A stretch of DNA of 61,548 nt, from assembly GCF_000737695.1 (NCBI RefSeq), contig NZ_JPRM01000031.1, positions 1 to 61,548 of the forward strand. Direction: 5' to 3'. This DNA comes from Flavobacterium hydatis. Lineage in GTDB: Bacteria; Bacteroidota; Bacteroidia; Flavobacteriales; Flavobacteriaceae. The notes below the pieces were generated by a model, which saw nothing but the letters and a program-made list of their open reading frames with translations, did no database searches and was not told the DNA's origin. The translations under genes and the position numbers were made by a program. Shown here in pieces: positions 54,304 through 61,548 of this stretch (position 1 is its first letter; each line of letters starts with the position of its first letter).

Positions 54304-54896
54304 ACCGAGATATAAAACCATTAGATTTTTTTCAGTACAAACCTTTTTCCAAAAATTCAGTCAATTTTACATTCCTTGCCAAATTAGCTGGATTAAAAAT
54401 GAAGGGAGATAGAGAACAAATACAAAATGAAGCAATAGCTTATATTGACGGAATTGCGCCTTATGAATCACAATATGTATCTAATCCGAACGACCTAGAA
54501 GGAAACATTGGCAAATTCAAATCATTTTATAACATCTTAAATAAAGACAAAAATTTCGCCCAAATAATAGAGCAAACTTGTCTATTCTTTAATACTAATG
54601 TAAATGATTTTTTAATCTATCTAAAAAGTGATTCTTATCTGGAAAACAAAGAGAGATTATGGGAATCATATTTTGCTTTGATTATAGAAATGGGATTTCA
54701 AAGCGAGAATCGTACTGCAATAATAAAAGCAATAGGGCTTTGTAATTTTCTAGAAACAATATTTAATCATCTAGATGACAACAAATTAAAAACCACACTC
54801 AATACAACAAAATTAATATCTCTGTTTAATGCAAATATTATTTTAGATAAAGATATATTCCCGCTTCCTTCCTCATCATACATCTCTTTTAATTAA
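54300..54896 (+). CDS. Uncharacterised alpha-helical protein, second gene of the pair
   Basis: 198 residues, mostly helical, no signal or membrane segment. Recurring patterns: FLAKLAGLKMKGDREQI and ESYFALIIEMGFQSENRTAI. No family recognised. Start overlaps the upstream stop by 4 nt and a strong terminator follows, so the two genes form a closed operon. Partner or chaperone of the upstream protein is one possible reading. Confidence 0.6.
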   Translation: MNRDIKPLDFFQYKPFSKNSVNFTFLAKLAGLKMKGDREQIQNEAIAYIDGIAPYESQYVSNPNDLEGNIGKFKSFYNILNKDKNFAQIIEQTCLFFNTNVNDFLIYLKSDSYLENKERLWESYFALIIEMGFQSENRTAIIKAIGLCNFLETIFNHLDDNKLKTTLNTTKLISLFNANIILDKDIFPLPSSSYISFN

Positions 54897-54904
54897 TACG
54901 ATAC

Positions 54905-54938
54905 AAAGAGCCTTCCTAAAAAGAGGGCTCTTTTTTTT
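54905..54938 (+). terminator. Rho-independent terminator of the two-gene unknown operon
   Basis: AAAGAGCC pairs with GGCTCTTT and is followed by eight T. It lies 8 nt after the stop at 54896. Confidence 0.9.
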
Positions 54939-55062
54939 ATTATAATAGTTCCTGTAATTAAATAGGTAAGCAATTGAGAATAAAACGATAAATCAGATAT
55001 AGTGTAATATTAATAAATTATTAAATGACTAAACCACAAAAATATTGATAAGGGTTTAATCT

Positions 55063-55070
55063 TACTTTTG
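55063..55070 (+). promoter_or_regulatory. Candidate -7 box for the ECF sigma gene
   Basis: TACTTTTG fits TAnnTTTG; a TTG at 55045-55047 is 15 nt upstream, a bit closer than usual. The start codon 55104 follows 33 nt later. Confidence 0.4.
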
Positions 55071-55103
55071 TAAGGGTCTTCTTTAACGATTTAAAATTAC
55101 AAT

Positions 55104-55682
55104 ATGAGTTCTAATTTAGTAATAAGGTTAAGAGAGGGAGATGATTCCTGCTTCAAAGAAATTTATGATCTATATCATTATAAAGTATTTTGTTTTATAA
55201 AAAAATACACATCACAGCTTGCAGATTCAGAAGATGTGACACAAAATGTATTCATACATCTTTGGAAATACAGAACCAAATTAGATCCAAATGTAAGCTT
55301 AGAATCTATCTTGTTTAAAAGCTCTAAACAGGAAATCTCGAAATGGTATAAAAAACAAAACAGAATCTTTTCTGTAGAAAATGACCAGTTAATTAAGGAA
55401 CTCGATAGCGCATCCGAAACTGAAGATGATATAAGCTCTAAGCTAGAAAAAATCGAATATCTGCTTAATAAAATTCCTCCAAAAAGAAGAAAAATATTCA
55501 ATCTTCATAAATTTGAAGACCTTAGTTATAAAGAAATTGCTGTAGAGATGGATATGTCGCCAAGCGCCGTTGCTAACCAAATCTCTAAGACCTTACAATT
55601 TCTTAAAAAAAATTCTGTGCACAATCATGAGTTGTACTGGTTTGCATTATTCTTTATAAGTCAGCCAAGTTTGATGTTATAA
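55104..55682 (+). CDS. ECF (FecI-like) RNA polymerase sigma factor
   Basis: 192 residues; sigma region 2 about 10-75 (IYDLYHYKVFCFIKKYTSQL, DSEDVTQNVFIHLWKY) and region 4 about 125-175 (PPKRRKIFNLHKFEDLSYKE, IAVEMDMSPSAVANQISKTL). It is followed by a FecR-type anti-sigma and a TonB receptor with an N-terminal STN signalling domain, the classical cell-surface signalling order. It should transcribe the receptor operon when the ligand binds. Confidence 0.95.
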   Translation: MSSNLVIRLREGDDSCFKEIYDLYHYKVFCFIKKYTSQLADSEDVTQNVFIHLWKYRTKLDPNVSLESILFKSSKQEISKWYKKQNRIFSVENDQLIKELDSASETEDDISSKLEKIEYLLNKIPPKRRKIFNLHKFEDLSYKEIAVEMDMSPSAVANQISKTLQFLKKNSVHNHELYWFALFFISQPSLML

Positions 55683-55909
55683 TATGATTCCTCATTTTAT
55701 TTCCTTTACAATACTTCTTACCAGCTCTTTTTTTCTTTTTTCTAAGAGTTTTTCTGCTTTTTACAATCAAATAAACATCCCTCAAATGGTTACTTAGATT
55801 AAGAAAACGTTAATAGTAATATCACCCCATGATATTTACCCGACTAGGAATCTAATGTAATTGAATTGATAAAATTCATATATAATTTTCAATAGTAAAC
55901 TTAATTGTA

Positions 55910-56758
55910 ATGAAATCTAAAAGATTAAAAGAAGAATGGAATGCAATACCAAATAGAGGTATACTTCCTGACCAAATTACATCCCGTATGTGGGATAACA
56001 TTCAGAAAGTTACAATTAATAAATACAAAAGCTTTTATAATTGGGTCGCAGCAGCGTGTGCAGTAATAATTATGTCGTTTACCGGATATCAGTTTTTTGC
56101 TCCATCACATAATAACGCAATCGCAATTACTTCTACAAAAACATTTAGCAAAGATATACGCCTGATATGTTTACCAGATGGAACTCGCGTATGGTTAAAT
56201 CAAAATACGCTAATAGAATATCCAACTGAGTTTGCTGAAAATGAAAGATCGGTAAAACTAACTGGTGAAGCTTTTTTTGAAGTAAAAAGAGATGTATCAC
56301 GACCTTTTGTAATTACTTCGGGCGCTATAAAAACGACAGTTTTAGGCACATCCTTTAATATAAGTTCTTATGCAAACAAAGAACCAGAAGTAAATGTAAG
56401 AACTGGAAAGGTAAAAGTAGAGAGTAATAAAGATGTAGTTTTCCTAGTAAGAGGGGATAAGGCAATTTATAATAATGCTGCCGCAAAAATAGAAAAGCAA
56501 AAAACTACATTGCTTGAGCCTGAGTGGAAAAAGGTTCTAATTTATGTAGATGGATTAACTCTCGCTCAAGTTATAGAGAAACTAAAACTCGAGCATAATT
56601 TTACGGTAAACTATCTTGATGAAAATCTAAAAAACCTTAAAATACAAGGAACTCTCGATACCAGACAAGGATTTTATGAAATGCTTCAAACTATTGCTTT
56701 TGCTCTGGAAATTAAAATCAGAGCGACTGATAAAGATGCCTATCTCATAAGTAGGTAA
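55910..56758 (+). CDS. FecR-family anti-sigma factor
   Basis: 282 residues; cytosolic N-terminus, one membrane helix at about 44-62 (NWVAAACAVIIMSFTGYQFF), periplasmic FecR domain about 85-180 (DGTRVWLNQNTLIEYP, VKLTGEAFFEVKRD, GTSFNISSY) and a C-terminal DUF4974/STN-like domain (LAQVIEKLKLEHNFTVNYLD). It would receive the signal from the downstream receptor and hold or release the upstream sigma factor. There is a 227-nt gap after sigma. Confidence 0.95.
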   Translation: MKSKRLKEEWNAIPNRGILPDQITSRMWDNIQKVTINKYKSFYNWVAAACAVIIMSFTGYQFFAPSHNNAIAITSTKTFSKDIRLICLPDGTRVWLNQNTLIEYPTEFAENERSVKLTGEAFFEVKRDVSRPFVITSGAIKTTVLGTSFNISSYANKEPEVNVRTGKVKVESNKDVVFLVRGDKAIYNNAAAKIEKQKTTLLEPEWKKVLIYVDGLTLAQVIEKLKLEHNFTVNYLDENLKNLKIQGTLDTRQGFYEMLQTIAFALEIKIRATDKDAYLISR

Positions 56759-56931
56759 TCGTTCTATATATTTTTTAGAATATCCATTTATAGAAAAAAT
56801 ACAGCAGCATTAAATCAAAAAAAAGGGGATTTAATGGCTAGCTGCTAGGAAACCATTAAAAATTACAAAAATATTAACCCAAAATTTCATCTTAAAAAAA
56901 AACACCAATAACAAACTAACAATTATCAATT

Positions 56932-59900
56932 ATGAACAATGATTACTCCAGGCAATTTGCCATTTGGATTTTGTTTTTCGGATTATTCTTCGGAACAAAC
57001 ATTATTTACTCACAAACCGGAACAGTTTCGGTTGATTTTAAAAACTCTACACCACAAAAAATTATTGATAATTTAAAATCCAGAACACCATATCAATTTA
57101 TTTATCAGAAAGATTTAGATCTAAGCTTACCACTAGTTACACTAAAAAAAGAAAATGTTACGATTGATGAAATTTTAAATGATTTACAAAATCAAACTAA
57201 TTTAAATTTCAGAAGAAACGAAAATAATATAGCCGTTAATAGGAAAGACGCGAGCAAAAAAAAAAAGAAGGGGAAAATCGTAGGTAAAGTTGTTGATGTA
57301 AACGGACTTTCGTTACCAGGAGCTAATATAAAAGTTGTTGAAGCTAATTTAGGCGTACAATCAGACATAGACGGAAATTATATTGCAGAATTAGAACCTG
57401 GTGAATACACAGTAGAAATTAGTGTAATATCGTTTCAATCGCAAAAAATTACTGGCGTAAAAGTGACTGAAGGCGGCGAAACTCCTTTGGTAGTTTCCTT
57501 AAAAGAAGATGCGCAATCGCTGGATGAAGTCGTAATTATACAAAACTATAAACAAGCAACAGCATCTGTTCAGGGAATGTTATTGCAGCAAAAAAAAGCG
57601 GCACAATTCTCTGATGGAATCTCGGCAGAACAAATAGCAAGAACACCAGACAAAGATGTTGGTAGTGCACTTAAGCGTATTACGGGCGTAACAACAATTG
57701 ATAATAAATATGTTGTAGTTCGCTCTATGGGAGAACGTTGGAACCAAGCTGTAATGGACGGAATCACGTTACCAAGTACAGATGCTTATAAACAAAATTT
57801 TTCTTTTGATGCTATACCTACTACAATGGTAGAGAGCATTGTAGTAAGCAAATCGGCAACACCAGATATGTACGCCAATTTTGCAGGAGGATATGTCGAG
57901 ATAAAAACAAAGGATATTCCTAAAGAAGATTTCACGAGTTTTTCTGTAAGTACCTCCTATAATAGCAGAAGCACATTTAAAGAAAGACTTACAAAACAAG
58001 AAGGTGATTATGATTATTTAGGTTTTGATGACGGAAGACGTGATTACCCTACAAATCTAGTGTCTTTGCCAATACCAACAAATGAAGCTGAATCGGGTCC
58101 TTTTATAGAACAGTCTAAAAAATTCACAGAAGACAATTTTACCACCTATAAAACGTATGGCGCACCTGGAACAACATTACAATTTGGATTAGGAAGATCT
58201 TATAAATTAAAAAACAATAACAAATGGGGATTTGTAGGCTCCTTGTTATTTAAAAATACGCAAGAAAACTTAGACATTGAACATACACAAAGAGCAAGTA
58301 ATGCCGATAATTCTAAGTTTACAGCAGAAAATGAAAAAACAATATTTTCAACTTTTACAAAATATGGTTTTAAAAATTCAGGGACCAATTATAATTTTAA
58401 TTCTACTTTAGGTGGGATGTTCAATGCTGCAATCCAGCTTGGTAATCATAAAATAACCACTCGTAATACGGTTATGCATATCTATAACAATCAGCTAACT
58501 CAAATTACAGGATGGGATGACAATGATAGCTTAGATAATATTATGAATGGTAGTTTGCTTCCAACTACATCAGAAACAAATTATCCTGTTTATCAGACTT
58601 TAGTACAAAGTAAAATAGAAGGAAATCATAAATTAGATGAATTAGAAATCAATTGGTACGCTGCTTATAACACAGTTTCAAAGGATACTAAGGACGCAAC
58701 TTTTTTAGATACGTTTAGAAACAAAATTGGTGATGATGTAATTCTTAATCATTTCGTCTATAATTCAGCTTTTATGTTTCCATTTAGCCGAAGCAACTTT
58801 ACCAATGACGAAGTTGATTATAACTTTGCTTTAAATTTTAATTACTCTTTTGACTTTGGAGATTCTTTCACAAATGATATTAAGGCAGGTTATTTTGGAA
58901 CCTATAAAAAAGCTACAAATCAACAAGAATCTGCTAAAATGGTTGTGCTTAGAGGAATTAATGAGAATAATGCTAAGATTTACGAACCTCTTTCTCAATT
59001 TTTAGATGGCTCCAGATATCATTATGGAGGTTTTGGATGGCAGGATTATGGTGTGTACGGAAACAAATATGTAGGAGATGTAAAAGTGCATTCCCCTTTT
59101 TTGATGCTGGATGATAAAATTGGGCGTCATATAAGATTAATATGGGGTGTAAGAGCAGAAAGTTACATCTATACAGAAATTGAAAGTCAATCAGAAAAGG
59201 CTGAAGATTTTGGAAAAGGTCAGAAAGATGATAAATTATGGCAATTTTTACCATCAGCCAGTTTAATTATTAGTCCTACAAATAAAATGAATATCCGATT
59301 AGGGTATAACAAATCTGTTTTACGTCCTCAATTTTCAGAGCGTTTAAGTATTCCTTATTTTGATCCAATTCAATCTGCTAAAATTTATAATTATGGAGGC
59401 GGAATGATTTCAAGTGTGGCCAATAATTATGATTTTAAAATGGAGTGGTTTCCATCTGGAGGAGAAATTTTATCTTTTGGCGTCTACCATAAAGATATAG
59501 ATAATCCGATGGAAGCTGTTGGTAGTTTAAACCCATCCAGAGTTAGAAATATTTATAATCTTAATTCAAATAATGCCAAACTCTGGGGAGTAGAGTTAGA
59601 GATTTACAAGAGTCTTTCTTTTCTTGGAGAGGGTAAAACTCTAAAAAATATTTTTATATCTGGTAATGCTTCTCTTAATAGTACAAAAGTAACTTCATAT
59701 GTAAATTTAGATGGAACAGGAGGACTTTATGAGGCTAACAGACCTCTTTACGGACAATCACCTTATAGCTACAATTTAGGACTAGATTATGTAGGAGAAC
59801 GTATGGGCTTTAGTATAAGACAGAACGGAATTGGAGATCAATACATACTTGTAGGATTTGATTATCAATCTGAAGAAATCAGAATGCCTTATGCTGTAAC

Positions 59901-60168
59901 TGATGCTCAAGTAAGTTATAAATTTTTTAAAGAAAGAAATCTAGAGCTAAAATGCAGCATGAAAAATATTTTTGATGCAGCTATTCAAACTTATGACAAC
60001 TCAAATAGTTATTCCCACATCGAAGATGTTCCTAACGGTTCCAATCCAAGAGACCGATTTTCTTTGGGAGCTAATGCTACTAACAAATATGACGAGGATA
60101 TTGATAAGGTAATATTTAAAGCTAAAAGCGGCAGAACAATAAGTGTATCAATTAATTATTCGTTTTAA
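56932..60168 (+). CDS. TonB-dependent transducer/receptor with STN domain
   Basis: 1078 residues; signal peptide about 1-28; STN domain about 30-102 (VDFKNSTPQKIIDNLKSRTP); carboxypeptidase-regulatory-like domain about 113-200; plug about 215-325 (GSALKRITGVTTIDNKYVVV); then a barrel ending RTISVSINYSF. The STN domain talks to FecR. No SusD homolog follows; instead there is a lipoprotein gene. This differs from SusC systems and suggests a metal, cofactor or peptide ligand. Ligand not identifiable. Confidence 0.94.
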   Translation: MNNDYSRQFAIWILFFGLFFGTNIIYSQTGTVSVDFKNSTPQKIIDNLKSRTPYQFIYQKDLDLSLPLVTLKKENVTIDEILNDLQNQTNLNFRRNENNIAVNRKDASKKKKKGKIVGKVVDVNGLSLPGANIKVVEANLGVQSDIDGNYIAELEPGEYTVEISVISFQSQKITGVKVTEGGETPLVVSLKEDAQSLDEVVIIQNYKQATASVQGMLLQQKKAAQFSDGISAEQIARTPDKDVGSALKRITGVTTIDNKYVVVRSMGERWNQAVMDGITLPSTDAYKQNFSFDAIPTTMVESIVVSKSATPDMYANFAGGYVEIKTKDIPKEDFTSFSVSTSYNSRSTFKERLTKQEGDYDYLGFDDGRRDYPTNLVSLPIPTNEAESGPFIEQSKKFTEDNFTTYKTYGAPGTTLQFGLGRSYKLKNNNKWGFVGSLLFKNTQENLDIEHTQRASNADNSKFTAENEKTIFSTFTKYGFKNSGTNYNFNSTLGGMFNAAIQLGNHKITTRNTVMHIYNNQLTQITGWDDNDSLDNIMNGSLLPTTSETNYPVYQTLVQSKIEGNHKLDELEINWYAAYNTVSKDTKDATFLDTFRNKIGDDVILNHFVYNSAFMFPFSRSNFTNDEVDYNFALNFNYSFDFGDSFTNDIKAGYFGTYKKATNQQESAKMVVLRGINENNAKIYEPLSQFLDGSRYHYGGFGWQDYGVYGNKYVGDVKVHSPFLMLDDKIGRHIRLIWGVRAESYIYTEIESQSEKAEDFGKGQKDDKLWQFLPSASLIISPTNKMNIRLGYNKSVLRPQFSERLSIPYFDPIQSAKIYNYGGGMISSVANNYDFKMEWFPSGGEILSFGVYHKDIDNPMEAVGSLNPSRVRNIYNLNSNNAKLWGVELEIYKSLSFLGEGKTLKNIFISGNASLNSTKVTSYVNLDGTGGLYEANRPLYGQSPYSYNLGLDYVGERMGFSIRQNGIGDQYILVGFDYQSEEIRMPYAVTDAQVSYKFFKERNLELKCSMKNIFDAAIQTYDNSNSYSHIEDVPNGSNPRDRFSLGANATNKYDEDIDKVIFKAKSGRTISVSINYSF

Positions 60169-60196
60169 GTGAGATTTTTATCTAAAAACTAAGGAA

Positions 60197-60247
60197 AGAT
60201 ATTTTGCTGCTCTTTCTAAAGGTTGGTTTTAAGAGCGGCAAATATCT
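60197..60247 (+). other. Long hairpin between the receptor and the lipoprotein gene
   Basis: AGATATTTTGCTGCTCTT (60197-60214) pairs with AAGAGCGGCAAATATCT (60231-60247) with one bulge and one G-T type pair. No T-run follows. It may lower or stabilise downstream mRNA rather than fully stop transcription. Confidence 0.6.
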
Positions 60248-60262
60248 AATAAATATACTTTT

Positions 60263-61548
60263 ATGAAAAAATTACTATTATGTGCAATGATAGCTCTATC
60301 CGTGAGCTCTTGCCAAAACGATGATTCTGCTGTCAATTCTTCTTTTTCTATGAAAGCTTCTAGTGCAGATTACACAGGATATCCAGCAACTGTACAAACT
60401 GTAAGTGGCGCTATTACAACCAATACAACCTGGACAAACGACAGAGTGTGGGAAATTAGCGGAATAGTTACTGTAAAAAATGGGGCAACCTTAACCATTG
60501 AAGCAGGTACATATATTAAAGCAAAGTTTTTAGGTAATTATATAGCAACAGGAGTACTTCTTATCACTAAAACAGGGAAAATTGATGCACAAGGAACAGC
60601 AACAGCACCAGTAATTTTTACAAGTTATAATTTATTAGATGGAAACTTAAATACTACAGCACTTCCAGGAGATTTTGGAGGTGTAGTACTTTTAGGTGAT
60701 GCGAGAATTAATACTTTATCCACTACAAATCTTGTAGAAGGACTGGATGATCAACCTATTTCTGCCGATTTTTATTATGGAGGATTAAATGATTTACACA
60801 ATTCAGGAGCTTTAAATTATGTACGAATCGAATTTGCAGGAAGACTTTTAGATGCTAATTCAGGATTAAGCGCATTCACTTTTGCCGGAGTAGGTAGTAG
60901 TACAATAGTAGACCATGTTCAGGTATCTTATTCTAAAGATGATAATTTTGAGTTTTTTGGAGGAACAGTAAATGCAAGTCATTTAGTCGCTTTTGCAGCT
61001 TATGATGATAATTTTGATTTTAATCTGGGATATACAGGAAAAATCATAAAAGCAATTGCAATTGCCAACAGTGATACTTATCTGAGTCAAAGTGGTGGAA
61101 ATCCAGATTCTAATGGGATCGAATTAGATAATAATCCAAATGGTCAGGCAACATCACTTATTACACATCCAGTTATTTCTCAGATGTCTATTATTGGCGT
61201 TAGCTCTAATACAATAGCAGATTTATACGAAAATGCGATACATATACGTCGATTAGGAGAAATAAGCCTTACCGATGTTACTACTACAGGATATAATACA
61301 GGAATTAGATGGGAGTCACCTTCATCTCCAATCAGTTCTTCAAGATTAAGAATATCAATTCACGCATTTGATAACCCAATATTGCCAGTAGGAACAGCAA
61401 TAGGCGGTATAGGTTCTAGCACTTCTGTAGTAGATCCAGCTACAAAATGGAACCTTCTACAACCTTTCTACAACAATGGAACATTAAATTTTACAGGCGC
61501 AACAGGGGCATTTAAAACAGAAGCTCTCTGGACAAACACTTGGACTAA
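60263..61548 (+). CDS. Lipoprotein, predicted right-handed beta-helix, receptor partner (partial)
   Basis: 428 residues seen, cut by the right edge. Lipobox with Cys17 in LSVSSCQND. After about residue 35 come beta-helix-like turns (GIVTVKNGATLTIEAGTYI, DDNFEFFGGTVNASHLV, NYVRIEFAGR). Homologs of this layout follow FecI/FecR-linked TonB receptors in Flavobacteria, often with the misleading label multidrug transporter. Probably a surface ligand-binding partner of the receptor. The stop codon was not reached. Confidence 0.78.
   Translation, partial: MKKLLLCAMIALSVSSCQNDDSAVNSSFSMKASSADYTGYPATVQTVSGAITTNTTWTNDRVWEISGIVTVKNGATLTIEAGTYIKAKFLGNYIATGVLLITKTGKIDAQGTATAPVIFTSYNLLDGNLNTTALPGDFGGVVLLGDARINTLSTTNLVEGLDDQPISADFYYGGLNDLHNSGALNYVRIEFAGRLLDANSGLSAFTFAGVGSSTIVDHVQVSYSKDDNFEFFGGTVNASHLVAFAAYDDNFDFNLGYTGKIIKAIAIANSDTYLSQSGGNPDSNGIELDNNPNGQATSLITHPVISQMSIIGVSSNTIADLYENAIHIRRLGEISLTDVTTTGYNTGIRWESPSSPISSSRLRISIHAFDNPILPVGTAIGGIGSSTSVVDPATKWNLLQPFYNNGTLNFTGATGAFKTEALWTNTWT

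Overview
The window looks like the chromosome of a Flavobacterium-type member of the Bacteroidota. The evidence is AT-rich DNA, SusC/SusD pairs, a type IX secretion C-terminal domain, a hybrid two-component regulator, TAnnTTTG-type promoter boxes, and start sites without Shine-Dalgarno sequences. No tRNA, rRNA, CRISPR array or intact transposase was seen.

Region 1 (1 to about 28 kb, minus strand) is a polysaccharide utilisation locus for glycosaminoglycans. A lyase block (GH88, PL12, PL8 with a type IX sorting domain, PL12; 27857 to 19605) ends at a clear terminator. After a 1.4 kb repeat-rich gap come susC, susD, a sulfatase and a hybrid two-component system. A catabolic set follows: kduI, a DUF4861 protein, kduD, kdgK, eda and a hexuronate-type MFS carrier. 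The left edge cuts a large-type nagB. The model: lyases and the sulfatase cut sulfated uronic-acid/hexosamine chains, GH88 frees the unsaturated uronate, and KduI-KduD-KdgK-Eda carry it to pyruvate and glyceraldehyde-3-phosphate. NagB would handle the amino sugar. A Crp-like regulator and a secreted esterase diverge from the lyase block.

Region 2 (29.6 to 38.2 kb) is accessory DNA: small membrane proteins and lipoproteins, palindromic repeats, the broken C-terminus of a probable polymorphic toxin with a translationally coupled candidate immunity gene, a probable frameshifted gene, a peroxiredoxin, a lipoprotein with a Gly/Pro linker and a C-terminal HEIIH motif, DUF1810, and a double GNAT protein.

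Region 3 (38.5 to 46.9 kb) is a cobalamin-uptake operon. A B12 riboswitch precedes a BtuB-like receptor, a BtuG-like beta-propeller lipoprotein, three tandem paralogous surface lipoproteins and a DUF4465 lipoprotein, and the operon closes with a strong terminator. The three paralogs and the DUF4465 protein are the best candidates for poorly described B12-capture components.

Region 4 (47 to 61.5 kb) holds a small unknown gene, three tandem palindromic repeats, a MocR-type regulator, a GNAT protein, a short Omp85-type barrel, an AraC/MFS pair diverging from a palindromic double promoter, an uncharacterised two-gene operon, and an ECF sigma/FecR/TonB-receptor/lipoprotein system cut by the right edge.

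Dispersed non-coding palindromic elements of several families recur between genes (about 1.1, 11.4, 19.0-19.4, 29.6, 30.8, 33.6, 37.2, 47.6 and 50.0 kb). Family names come from recognising motifs and remembered homologs; no database search was run.
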